Origin: CAVQAH01 sp963784195
GTDB taxonomy: Bacteria; Acidobacteriota; Vicinamibacteria; Vicinamibacterales; 2-12-FULL-66-21
DNA: 64,000 nucleotides
NCBI GenBank assembly: GCA_963784195.1
Contig: CAWARA010000020.1
Coordinates: 372,001-436,000 of the forward strand
Direction: 5' to 3'
Position numbers and translations under genes: made by a program. Position 1 is the stretch's first letter. Every line of letters begins with the position of its first letter. Shown here in pieces: positions 39,450 through 48,321 of this stretch. A model generated the notes under the pieces. It was not told the DNA's origin and searched no databases. It saw nothing but the letters and a program-made list of their open reading frames with translations.

Positions 39450-40295
39450 TCAGTCCTCCGCCATCGTCCCGACCGAGGCAAAGAGCATGGTGTTCTGGAT
39501 TTCTACGAACGAGGCGCCTGCGCGTTCAGCTTCCCTGGCGTAGAGCTCGATCGCCTTGAGGTAGTCGGCGCCGAGTCGGCGAAGCGACTCGTCGGGCGCT
39601 CTCTCGATGGCCTGCTGTATTGCCGCGCGTCTCGCGTCCCACACCGCGGGCGGCGGCGCACCGAGGTGCGACACCGACACTGGAAACAGCTGAACGGAAA
39701 CCGGCTCGATTCGATGTGCCACGAACATCAGCGGCATCAGCGGCCCCGCGGGGGACGGCGGCAGCTCGCCGCGCGCCGCTGCCAGGCCGGCAAAGAACCG
39801 GCGGCCGATGTCGAAGGCATGCATGCCGCTCGGCATCGAGCTGAACCAGTACCGCGCCGCGTTGTCAGGCTCGACGACGAGGATGCGCCCGCCGGGACGC
39901 GTCACGCGCGCAAGCTCGCCGACGGCCTGCGGCATGTCACGGATGTGCTGAAGCACGGCGACGCAATAGGTCGAATCGAAGATGGCAGAGCCGAAAGGCA
40001 GACGCGATGCATCGGCCGCCGCATACCCGACGCGCGCGTTGATCCCGCGGGTCGCGGCGCTCGCCACCTTGAGGCGGTCGACGAGCAGGTCCACGCCAAA
40101 CAGATCCACCTGTGACAACCGTAGCCGCGCCAGGCTGATTTCGGCTGTCCCCGTTCCGCAGCCGACGTCGAGAATCCGGTTGCCTGGCCTGGGACGCAGG
40201 GTCTCCTTCAGGAACGCCGTGAAGGCGTCGTTCCACCAGTGTTCGCGAAGATGTTTGAGGGTTGGGGATGTCAGCGCGTCGAGATCGCGGGTCAT
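39450..40295 (-). CDS. Class I SAM-dependent methyltransferase
   Basis: 281 residues from the ATG at 40295; a longer in-frame extension up to 40463 has a second candidate Met near 40421. SAM motif I in ILDVGCGTGTAEISLARLRL, then GVDLLVDRLKVAS and DSTYCVAVLQHIRDMPQAV with VTRPGGRILVVEPDN (UbiE-like). It lies 36 bases upstream of the next methyltransferase and may be the first gene of the lasso operon. Its substrate may be the peptide or a glycan of the adjacent EPS locus. Confidence 0.82.
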   Translation of the reverse strand: MTRDLDALTSPTLKHLREHWWNDAFTAFLKETLRPRPGNRILDVGCGTGTAEISLARLRLSQVDLFGVDLLVDRLKVASAATRGINARVGYAAADASRLPFGSAIFDSTYCVAVLQHIRDMPQAVGELARVTRPGGRILVVEPDNAARYWFSSMPSGMHAFDIGRRFFAGLAAARGELPPSPAGPLMPLMFVAHRIEPVSVQLFPVSVSHLGAPPPAVWDARRAAIQQAIERAPDESLRRLGADYLKAIELYAREAERAGASFVEIQNTMLFASVGTMAED

Positions 40296-40573
40296 TGTGT
40301 CCTGACGGATCGTTGCATCGTATGCGCTAGCGTTCGCGTGGACTGAGGCCTGGGGAACAGCCTGCCCCGCCGAAGCCTCCCGAGCGTTCAAGGTGAGGCG
40401 AAGGCGGGCGAATTTTATCATGCTCCCGGAAGTCGCTTTCACATAAAGACTTGTTCGTTCCACGAACGTAAGCTAGAGTAGTGTGCGAATCCGCACATCG
40501 CTGCCGGGTTCCGTCGGTACCGACGACAGGCGCACGGCATTGCATCACCAACCGCGCCAGTCGTGAGAGACGC
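40296..40573. promoter_or_regulatory. Divergent intergenic control region between lasso and EPS operons
   Basis: Two short palindromes are visible: GTTCGT-TCC-ACGAAC at 40453-40467 and TGTGCG-AATC-CGCACA at 40482-40497. They lie closer to the plus-strand EPS operon start (40574) than to the lasso-side start (40295). They look like binding sites for dimeric regulators. No clear -35/-10 pair could be fixed. Confidence 0.45.
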
Positions 40574-41089
40574 ATGCACATATGCCGCACGGCTGCAACG
40601 GCCGTTGTTGCGCTCATCGTGATCCTCTCCGCCGGCACGACGCCGGCATCCAGCAATGGCGGTTTCCGCCAGCAGCATCAGGTATTGCCTCCGGCTCCCG
40701 CTCCCGTTCATGGTGGAACCATCGTCGGCACCGCGTGGCGAGCGGACAACACACCTTTTCCCCGCGCCTTGATTCGATTGCGAGATGCGACGATCGGTCA
40801 GGCTCTCGCGCTTGCGCGCGCCGACGAGCGCGGCAATTTCCAGTTCGATGAGATCCCTGCTGGCAAGTATCTCGTGGAGATCGTGTCGCCCGGTGAGGCG
40901 GTTCTCGCCGTGGGCGACGTGTTCACGGTAACGCCCGGCAAGAGGGTGTCCACGTTCGTCCGCCTGACCTCCCGCGCACCGTGGTTCAGCGGCTTCTTCG
41001 GCAATGCGGCGGCCGCAGCAATTGCCACGGCATCGACCCTGGGCATCACCGCCGTCGGATCGAGCGGAACCCCGGTGAGTCCCCAATAG
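40574..41089 (+). CDS. Secreted carboxypeptidase-regulatory-like domain protein
   Basis: 171 residues from the ATG at 40574, with a signal peptide (ATAVVALIVILSAGTTPASS). A single CarbopepD_reg-like beta-sandwich follows: GGTIVGTAWRADNTPFPRAL, then ARADERGNFQFDEIPAGKYL and VEIVSPGEAV. The C-terminus has a second hydrophobic stretch (FGNAAAAAIATASTLGITAV) that could anchor it. It precedes the Wzc-like gene by 20 bases; acidobacterial EPS operons often begin with such a protein. Role unknown, perhaps assembly at the outer surface. Confidence 0.78.
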   Translation: MHICRTAATAVVALIVILSAGTTPASSNGGFRQQHQVLPPAPAPVHGGTIVGTAWRADNTPFPRALIRLRDATIGQALALARADERGNFQFDEIPAGKYLVEIVSPGEAVLAVGDVFTVTPGKRVSTFVRLTSRAPWFSGFFGNAAAAAIATASTLGITAVGSSGTPVSPQ

Positions 41090-41109
41090 GCGGAAACCTG
41101 GCACCCATA

Positions 41110-43379
41110 ATGTTCGATACTCAGGATCTCCAACAGGCTCGAACGACCCCACCCGAATCACCCGTCACCGTCACCTCCGGAATCACCGCTTCGGCACACC
41201 CGCTCGATCGTCTCGCCACACTCGTTCGCCATCGCAAGCTCGCTGGGACGGCCTTCATCGTCGTCGTGGTGGGACTGATGCTGCAGACTTACGCGACAGT
41301 GCCGCTGTATCGGACATCGTCGCAGGTGCTGATTCAGGATGAGCGGACGACCGCGGTGGGCAACCTGAATTCCAACGATCCGATGTTCTGGCAGGAATCG
41401 GATCAGTACTACAACACGCAATACAGCATTCTTCGCAGCCGTGGTCTTGCCAAGCGGGTCGTGCGGCGGCTGAACCTCCAGAATCACCCGCTCTTCAACG
41501 GCACGTCACCCGAAAGCCGTGGGCCTGTGCAACTCGCCAGCGACGCGAAGCAGGCGGTTGCCGCGACGCGGTCCGTCGCGCCGTCGCCGGCTCCCCGGCG
41601 GTGCCGCTGGAACGCTCGGCAGCCGATGAGACCGCAATCGAAAGCGCGCTCATCGGTCAGTTTCTGGCGGGTCTTGATATCAAGCCTGAAAAATCGACGC
41701 GTCTCGTGGCGATTGTCTATACGTCGCCGAGCGCGGAGTTTGCGGCGCTGGCGGCAAACACGGTGGCCGAAGAGTATGCGCAGCAGAATCTCGATCTCCG
41801 GCTCGACGCCATCAACAAGAACCTGACCTGGCTTGGCGAGGAAGTTCGGCGGCAGGAAGCCAAGGTGACCGCCGCCGAGGCCGCGATGACGCAATACCGC
41901 GAGAGCCAGAACGCGCTTTCGCTCGAGGATCGCCAGAACATCGTCGTCTCGCGGCTCAACACGCTCAACGACACCGTCACGAAAGCGCGTACGGTACGGC
42001 TTCAGAAGGAAGCGCTCTACACGCAGATCAAGGGAGTCGATCCGGCCAGCGATGCCGCCGACGCGTTCCCGGCAATCGCCAACAGCGCCGCGGTTGCGGA
42101 GGCCAAGAGCCGCCTCGCGCAGCTCGTTGCCGACCGCGCGCGGCTGTCCAGCCGCTATCAGCCCGGGCATCCGGAGATGGCCAAGCTTGCCGGCCAGATC
42201 GAGAACAGCCGGACGGCGCTGACGGCACAGCGCGCGAGCGTGATCGACGCGGCGCGAAACGAGTACGAGTCAGCGTTGATCGAAGAGCGGAGTCTGAGCT
42301 CGCAGCTCGAGGGTCAGAAGGCCGCGGCGATGGATCTCGATCGCAAGAGCGGCAGGTACCTCGTGCTGCAGCGTGAAGCGGAAAGCAACCGGTCCGTGTA
42401 TCAGTCCCTGCTGCAGCAGGAGAAAGAGCTCCGCGTCGTCAGCAACAGCCGAGCTAATAACGTGCAGCTGATGGATCGTGCCGAGATCCCGGGTGGGCCG
42501 TTCTCCCCCAATGCGCGTCGCGACTGGTTCACGGCGCTTCTCGCCGGCTTGCTCGCCGCGGTTGGGCTCGTCTTCTGTATGGAGTATCTGGACGACACGG
42601 TCAGAACTCCCGAGGACGTGTCGAAGCGATTGAACCTGGCGCTCCTCGGCATCGTGCCCACCGTCCGCGGGTCACAAGTTCCGCTGCTGTCGGAGCAGGT
42701 TCCCCTGGAGTTCGGCGAGGCATTTCGCTCGCTGAGGACATCGATCGTCTTCACCAGCACGACACACGGTCCGCGTGTCGTCGCGGTGACCAGCAGCCAG
42801 CCGCTCGAGGGAAAGACGACCACCGCCTGCAATCTGGCTACGGCGCTGGCCATCGGGGGATCTCGCGTATTGCTCGTGGATGCCGACATGCGCCGGCCCG
42901 GTCTCCACAAGTTGCTCGGCGTCGAGAACGAGCCGGGACTGTCACATCTCCTGGTGGGACAAGCGCCTGTGCGCAGCGTAATCCAGGCGACACGGGAGCC
43001 AAACCTGTTCGTGATCCCGGCGGGCCTGACCCCTCCGAACCCATCCGAGCTCCTCTCTTCGGATCGAATGCGGATGTTTCTGAAGAATCTTCAGACGGGA
43101 CCCTTCGACTGGGTGATCGTGGATACGCCGCCGGTGCTGGCCGTCACCGACGCCGTCATCGTCACACGCGCGGTCTCCGGTGTGGTCTTCGTGATCGGCT
43201 CGGAGATGACCCGGCGAGTGCATGCGGAACGGGCGCTGGAGATTCTAATGACGGGGAGGCCGCGATCGCTCGGCTGCGTGCTGAATCGCGTTGACTTCCA
43301 GCGTAACAATTACTACTACTCTCGCTATTACGGCTATCACTACCAAAGCTACTACCGCCACACCGCCGCGTCAGCCTGA
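41110..43379 (+). CDS. Polysaccharide chain-length determinant fused to BY-type tyrosine kinase (Wzc-like), frameshifted
   Basis: About 756 residues from the ATG at 41110. TM1 at LAGTAFIVVVVGLMLQTYAT, Wzz domain (YRTSSQVLIQDERT), a long coiled coil (residues about 230-420), second TM (TALLAGLLAAVGLVF), then the kinase: Walker A in SSQPLEGKTTTACNLATALA, Walker A' in VLLVDADMRRPGL, Walker B in FDWVIVDTPPVLAV. The C-terminal tail is Tyr-rich (NNYYYSRYYGYHYQSYYRH), the autophosphorylation cluster. A base is missing near 41565: QLASDAKQAVA then switches to VRRAVAGSPAVPLERSAADE. Controls polymer length and export in the inner membrane. Confidence 0.9.
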
Positions 43380-44841
43380 TTCCCGCCAGACGTTCCGGGT
43401 CCTGGCGCTCACCACGCTGCTGCTGCTGCCGCTCGTCGCATTCGGAGGCCGCAATCCGACGATGGCGGTGATGTTTGCCATTTTGAGTCTCGGGTACGCC
43501 GCGGTAGCCATCCCACGGCCGATGCAGCCACTCGATTGGAGCCTTGCGCTGCTGGTCGTGGCGGTCGTGCTGCAGCTCATTCCATTGCCAGCTGTAATCG
43601 GCAACCTGTTGTCTCCGCGCGCTGCCGGTGTGCGTTCCTCCTTGAGCCTGGTGCCGAATGCCGCGGCGTGGCAGTCGCTCAGCATCGAGCCGCGACTCAC
43701 CGCGCAGGCGGCGCTCGAATTGATTGGCGTGCTGTCCTTGTTCGGCGCCGCCCGCGAACAGCTGGCCTCGGGTGGCGTCCGCCGAGTCAGCCGCGCGATC
43801 GCGATGATCGGTTTTGGCGTGGCGTTTCTGGGCATCGCGCAGGCCGCCACCGGCGGTCGCTCAATCTACTGGTTGTTCCCGACAGAGGTCGAGGGCCCGC
43901 TTCCGTTTGGCCCCTTCGTCAATCGCAACCACTTCGCCACGTGGATCATCATGGCGATGCCGCTGTGTCTCGGCTACATGGCCGCTCGAATTCCAGCGGC
44001 ACAGCCCGGCAGCGAGCCACCTGCGATGCCGCTCGACACACGCGGGACCTGGATCATCGCGTCGCTCGTCACCATGTTGCTCGCGCTGTTGCTCACGCTG
44101 TCACGCTCGGCGGCGGTCGGCCTGGCAGTTGCGGCGACCGTGACCCTCATCCTGACCCTCCGTGCGATCAAGGGTTGGTTCTTCCGTCGTCTGGGCGCGG
44201 TCGTTGTGCTGGTGACGCTGCTGGCGGTCAGCTGGGCAGATCTGCCGGCGATCCGCGAACGGCTCGCCGGGGCACGGGGCGGGTTGGCGAACCGTCTCGT
44301 TATCTGGAACGAGACGTTACCAATGGTGCGGGACTTCTGGCTTACAGGCGTCGGCGCTGGCGCCTACGAGACCGGGATGCGTGTCTACCAGCGATCCGAC
44401 CGAACGACCTACTTCAACCAGGCGCACAACCACTATCTGCAGGTGGCGGCCGAGGGCGGCGTGCTGTTTGTCGTCCCTTTCGTGATCGCGCTGGCTGCGT
44501 TCATCTGGACCGCCAGTGAGCGTCTGCGCCGCGACCGGACACCGATGTGGCGCCTCCGTGTCGGCGCGGCGTGCGGACTGGGGGCGGCGGCGATACAAAG
44601 TATCTGGGAGACTGGACTTGCCCTGACCGCGAATTCTGCGCTTGCAGCAGTCCTGGCGGGGATCCTGGTCTGCGAGCGGCGATCCGCGTCAAAGCAGGCG
44701 AAACGCACCCACCGCAAGACGGTGAACGTAGAGGAAAGGCAGAGCGAAGGTATGCGAGACCCCGTACCTGTTACGGATGAACTCGGGGTCGGGGAAAAGA
44801 TGCTCGCGAAGGAACCTCAGGCGAAGCGCGAACCCTCGTAA
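43291..44841 (+). CDS. O-antigen polymerase/ligase-like membrane protein
   Basis: Open frame of 516 codons. The first membrane helix is at FRVLALTTLLLLPLVAFGG, right after the kinase stop at 43379. No ATG or GTG lies between that stop and the helix, so the start is either the TTG at 43291 inside the kinase gene or is hidden by an error. About ten TM segments; the periplasmic Wzy_C loop has FGPFVNRNHFATWIIMAMPL, LTLSRSAAVGLAVA and NQAHNHYLQVAAEGG. Predicted to polymerise or ligate repeat units. The last 50 codons are soluble and overlap the convergent nucleotidyltransferase gene by 153 bases. Confidence 0.85.
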   Translation: MTSSVTITTTLAITAITTKATTATPPRQPDSRQTFRVLALTTLLLLPLVAFGGRNPTMAVMFAILSLGYAAVAIPRPMQPLDWSLALLVVAVVLQLIPLPAVIGNLLSPRAAGVRSSLSLVPNAAAWQSLSIEPRLTAQAALELIGVLSLFGAAREQLASGGVRRVSRAIAMIGFGVAFLGIAQAATGGRSIYWLFPTEVEGPLPFGPFVNRNHFATWIIMAMPLCLGYMAARIPAAQPGSEPPAMPLDTRGTWIIASLVTMLLALLLTLSRSAAVGLAVAATVTLILTLRAIKGWFFRRLGAVVVLVTLLAVSWADLPAIRERLAGARGGLANRLVIWNETLPMVRDFWLTGVGAGAYETGMRVYQRSDRTTYFNQAHNHYLQVAAEGGVLFVVPFVIALAAFIWTASERLRRDRTPMWRLRVGAACGLGAAAIQSIWETGLALTANSALAAVLAGILVCERRSASKQAKRTHRKTVNVEERQSEGMRDPVPVTDELGVGEKMLAKEPQAKREPS

Positions 44842-45771
44842 CTGTCGCCAGTCCGAGAGCAGCACCTCGATCGAGCCAAGTGACCCGTCGAGAAAGCGGC
44901 GAACCTCCGCATCAGCGTCGCAAGCGTCCCGGATGCGGTCCAGGACCGCCTCGGGCAACGGCGTCGCAAAGTGTTTCGCCGTTGCATGAAGCCCGCTGGC
45001 TACCACCTGCAACATCCCACGTTCGCAGGCCAGGCGAATGACGCCGTCGAACTGCCTCTCGTCGAGGCGCCCCGCGATTGTGTGAATGTCGTAGATCCAG
45101 ATCAGCCGATCGCTGCTGTAGTGATGGGCCACGCGGTGAATGCAGGCAATCATCAACGCCAGGGACAGCGAGGGAACGAAAACCCCCGGTGACAATCCTG
45201 GAGCGGGACTGCGCTCCACCCAGCAATCCGGCCAGCACACGCGGGAAGCAAATGCCGCGGCATTGCTGATCCGCCAATGGACGTCCAGGGGATGCACAAC
45301 ACCGTGATCGTCGTGGCGAATGAAATGAAACTGCGTAAACGCAACGCTGCCGGTCACGTGTTGAGCGGGTACGTAACCTGCCGCGATCAGCAACCGGCGG
45401 ACTTCGGATCGATCCTGATCGCGGATGAGCAGATCCGTATCCGATCGCGGACGAAGACCTTCGTCATAGCAATCCGACTCGAGATGCGCTCCCTTGATCA
45501 GAAACACCGGCACACCGGCATCAGAGAACGCGCGGGCCACACGCCGCAGCTCGCGGCGGCGCAGCAGACAGTGTGCGGTCTCGGCCGCTGCGAGCGCGCG
45601 CAAGTGATGGCACAACTCGTCCTGCCACCCGGCTTGCGCTGCGGCACGTGCGAGGAGTGGGACAACCCCATGTTCGTGCGCGCATGAAATCACCGATGGC
45701 CAGAGCGCTCGAGGCGGCTCGAGTCCCTGGCCGCGGAGTGCCGCGGCTATGAGCTCGATGACTTCCGGCAC
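44689..45771 (-). CDS. Nucleotidyltransferase-fold protein (PF14907-like)
   Basis: 360 residues. Key motif FLIKGAHLESDCYDEGLRPR followed by SDTDLLIRDQDRSEVRRLL: the Gly-rich loop and DxD metal site of the nucleotidyltransferase fold. Further on are HPLDVHWRIS and LIWIYDIHTIAGR. Proteins of this family occur in lasso/kinase and polysaccharide loci; their reaction is not settled. It is the last gene of the minus EPS arm and starts inside the end of the preceding methyltransferase (25-base overlap). Confidence 0.8.
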   Translation of the reverse strand: MPEVIELIAAALRGQGLEPPRALWPSVISCAHEHGVVPLLARAAAQAGWQDELCHHLRALAAAETAHCLLRRRELRRVARAFSDAGVPVFLIKGAHLESDCYDEGLRPRSDTDLLIRDQDRSEVRRLLIAAGYVPAQHVTGSVAFTQFHFIRHDDHGVVHPLDVHWRISNAAAFASRVCWPDCWVERSPAPGLSPGVFVPSLSLALMIACIHRVAHHYSSDRLIWIYDIHTIAGRLDERQFDGVIRLACERGMLQVVASGLHATAKHFATPLPEAVLDRIRDACDADAEVRRFLDGSLGSIEVLLSDWRQLRGFALRLRFLREHLFPDPEFIRNRYGVSHTFALPFLYVHRLAVGAFRLL

Positions 45772-46538
45772 ACGAACCAGACCTGACTGTTGAGTATTGG
45801 ACCCAGCAGGCGCATCGGCGTAAAGAGGCGCCGTTCGATCTCGAATCGCCTGCCGATCACGCGCTCGAGTCTCCGCCAGTTGAAGCCTTTGTGACCGGTG
45901 AACGAGAAGGCTCTGCCGTCCGAGTCCGTCTCGGTCTGCTCTTCTCGGTCAATCGCCGTGCTGGGTCGCGCGAAGAGCATTCTCGCGAACTCGGACGGCC
46001 GGTAGCGCTCGCCGTTCGCGTACTCTGTCAGGCCGCGCATCGCCACTACCGATCGCACGAGCTGCTTGACCGCTAGCGACGGACCTACCTCTAACGGGGC
46101 ACTGATGATCACCAGACCACCAGCTGCGGTCACACGCGCGATCCGATCCAGCACCTCAATCTGTATCCGATCCGGGCAGTGCTCCAGCACCTCCATGCAC
46201 GTCACCACGTCGAATGTCACAGGCGCAAGCCGGTTGTCTAGACGGTCGACGTGCGCGAACGTCAGGCCGCGCAGAGAATTGAAGCGCCGCGCGCAGTCCT
46301 GGACCTGACTCATGGACACGTCAACGGCCATCGCTGATGGGAAGAGGTCATGTACTTGCGCGACGAAGGTCCCATCCCCGCAGCCGTAGTCGAGCAATCG
46401 CTGTCCCGCCCGGGGCGCCGCCAGCTGCCTCGCCATCTGAAACCGCGCGGAGTGACTCCACGCCACCAGCCGGCTCCTGCTGAACAGCTGCTTTCGCGCG
46501 TAATGTCCTTCGGCCCATGGGGCAGCGCTTTGGTTCAT
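45747..46538 (-). CDS. Class I SAM-dependent methyltransferase
   Basis: 263 residues from the ATG at 46538. SAM motif I in LLDYGCGDGTFVAQVHDLFP, then AVDVSMSQVQDCARRF and VVTCMEVLEHCPDRIQIEVL, with VTAAGGLVIISAPLEVG. UbiG/Methyltransf_11 type. It sits 7 bases downstream of the PGT-oxidoreductase fusion. Likely methylates a sugar or lipid intermediate; substrate not known. Confidence 0.85.
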   Translation of the reverse strand: MNQSAAPWAEGHYARKQLFSRSRLVAWSHSARFQMARQLAAPRAGQRLLDYGCGDGTFVAQVHDLFPSAMAVDVSMSQVQDCARRFNSLRGLTFAHVDRLDNRLAPVTFDVVTCMEVLEHCPDRIQIEVLDRIARVTAAGGLVIISAPLEVGPSLAVKQLVRSVVAMRGLTEYANGERYRPSEFARMLFARPSTAIDREEQTETDSDGRAFSFTGHKGFNWRRLERVIGRRFEIERRLFTPMRLLGPILNSQVWFVCRKSSSS

Positions 46539-46545
46539 CTGGCGT

Positions 46546-48321
46546 TCACGTCCACAAAGCGCCCATGACGGCGCGGCGGAAAGCCGGGTGCCGGAGGATC
46601 GAGCGGGCCGCCGCACCGTGCCAGTTGAAGTCGGCGGTCTGCTTCAGCAGCGGGATGATTCCATCAGCCCGGGAGATGTCGATCAGGGCGTCGATGGCGC
46701 GATCCGGCAACCGTGCGGCGACGGCTCGGAACGCCAGGCCGGCGCGGATCTCCGATCCCAGCCGCTGGCGCCAGCGGCGATCGTACGCGCTGAGGCGTCT
46801 CGCACCCAGTGAGTCGCTGGCGAGACACTCGGCGAGGACCTCGGCCGCGAGTCGACCGGTCAGCAGTCCGTAATAAATGCCGCCGCCAGTCGTCGGCTTG
46901 ACGAGTCCGGCCGCATCACCAACGACGAGAATCCTGTCGGCGACCGTGTGCGAAACGGGCGCGAGCGGCAGCACGCGCAATCTCGGTGACGGCCAGGGCC
47001 GGTCGGCGATCGCATCGCCATTCATCTGCCGCACGTGTTCCGAGAATGCCCCGAAGCTTGGCCCGGCATCCTTGTCGCACAGCACGCCGACGCGCGCGAA
47101 GGTGTCGGCTCCCCTGCTGAACGGGACGACCCAGGCGAATCCACCGCGCGCGAAACGGTGGCCGAAATGGACTTCGACGTGCTGCATCTGTGGAAACGGC
47201 ACCTCGAGCTGCGCGCTGTGCGCCAGCACTCGCGGGAAGCCGAATCCAAGTGCACGATTGAATCGATAGCTGGCGCCGCAGGCGAGGATGACCGAACGCG
47301 CACGCAGCTCACCGCAATCGGTGTGCACGAGCACCTGTTCTGTGCGAGGGTCGATGCGCACCACCCGGCAGCCCAGGACGATCTCTGCACCGGCCTCTGC
47401 CGCTTCCGACGCCAGCGAATCGTCGAACCTGGCGCGATCGACGACAGCCGCGCGCACGTGTTCGGCCTCGACCACCACGCCCGTTCCGTCAGCGCCTACG
47501 AACCGGGCTGCGTGCAGGACGTTGAGAATGCTGGAGCGCGGCAGCTCGAGCTCGTCGAACGCGTCGAAGCCGAGCACGCCCGTACAGTGCACGGGAGCGC
47601 CAATCCGATCGTGTTCTTCCAGAACGATGGCATGGAAGCCGGCGGCGGCAAGATCGCGTGCGGCGATCAAACCTGATGGTCCACCGCCGATGACGGCGAC
47701 GTCGCACGACGAGGAGTTCAGGTACTTGGGGCCTCTCGCTTCCCATGTGCCGTGAAAACTGATCCAGAAGGAAAGCAGAATCAGACGGAGATCCAACCAT
47801 ATGGACTGTCGTTTGATGTAGATGCTGTCGTAACGGAACTTGAAACGTCGGGAAACGTTGCGTGCGGCGTAGATTTGCGCGATGCCCGTCAGGCCAGGCC
47901 TCACCGAGACCCGATTCGAGTATCCGGGCACGGCCTCGAGCGGCACGCATTCGGTGTCACCGCCTTCGATCTCACCGGGGCGGAGCGCCCGAGGGCCTAC
48001 GAAACTCATGTCGCCGCGAAGAATGTTCCAGAGCTGAGGCAGTTCATCCATCGCGGTGGCACGCAGCACCCGTCCCACTCGGGTCACCCGCGCATCGTCA
48101 TCAGCGGCCTGCACCGCGCCAAGGCCCGCCTCGGCGTCAGGCTTCATCGATCGAAATTTCAGCGCGGTGAACGGCCGTCCATGAAGTCCCACACGTTCCT
48201 GTGCGTAGAACACCTGACCACCGTCCTCGAGCTTGACGGCAGCGGCAATGGCAGCCCACAGCGGCAGCGAGGCAAGAATTCCGGATGATGCGAGAAGCCC
48301 ATCGAACGCTCTCTTGATCAC
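46546..48321 (-). CDS. Phosphoglycosyl transferase fused to an FAD-dependent (geranylgeranyl-reductase-like) oxidoreductase
   Basis: 591 residues from a GTG at 48321 that overlaps the preceding GT stop. Residues 1-200: monotopic polyprenyl-phosphate sugar transferase with membrane helix ASSGILASLPLWAAIAAAVK, GGQVFYAQERVGLHGRPF, FRSMKPDAE, MDELPQLWNILRGDMSFVGP and RPGLTGIAQI. Residues about 205-590: Rossmann FAD site CDVAVIGGGPSGLIAARDLA, then EEHDRIGAPVHCTGVLG and RILVVGDAAGLVKPTTGGGI, as in the geranylgeranyl-reductase family. No stop separates them. The first part loads the initial sugar on undecaprenyl phosphate; the second may reduce a polyprenyl chain (inference). Confidence 0.87.
   Translation of the reverse strand: MIKRAFDGLLASSGILASLPLWAAIAAAVKLEDGGQVFYAQERVGLHGRPFTALKFRSMKPDAEAGLGAVQAADDDARVTRVGRVLRATAMDELPQLWNILRGDMSFVGPRALRPGEIEGGDTECVPLEAVPGYSNRVSVRPGLTGIAQIYAARNVSRRFKFRYDSIYIKRQSIWLDLRLILLSFWISFHGTWEARGPKYLNSSSCDVAVIGGGPSGLIAARDLAAAGFHAIVLEEHDRIGAPVHCTGVLGFDAFDELELPRSSILNVLHAARFVGADGTGVVVEAEHVRAAVVDRARFDDSLASEAAEAGAEIVLGCRVVRIDPRTEQVLVHTDCGELRARSVILACGASYRFNRALGFGFPRVLAHSAQLEVPFPQMQHVEVHFGHRFARGGFAWVVPFSRGADTFARVGVLCDKDAGPSFGAFSEHVRQMNGDAIADRPWPSPRLRVLPLAPVSHTVADRILVVGDAAGLVKPTTGGGIYYGLLTGRLAAEVLAECLASDSLGARRLSAYDRRWRQRLGSEIRAGLAFRAVAARLPDRAIDALIDISRADGIIPLLKQTADFNWHGAAARSILRHPAFRRAVMGALWT

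Noticed and set aside
38577..40115. 512-codon plus-strand frame over the two methyltransferases
   Set aside because: The minus-strand frames carry clear SAM motifs; this frame is their shadow.
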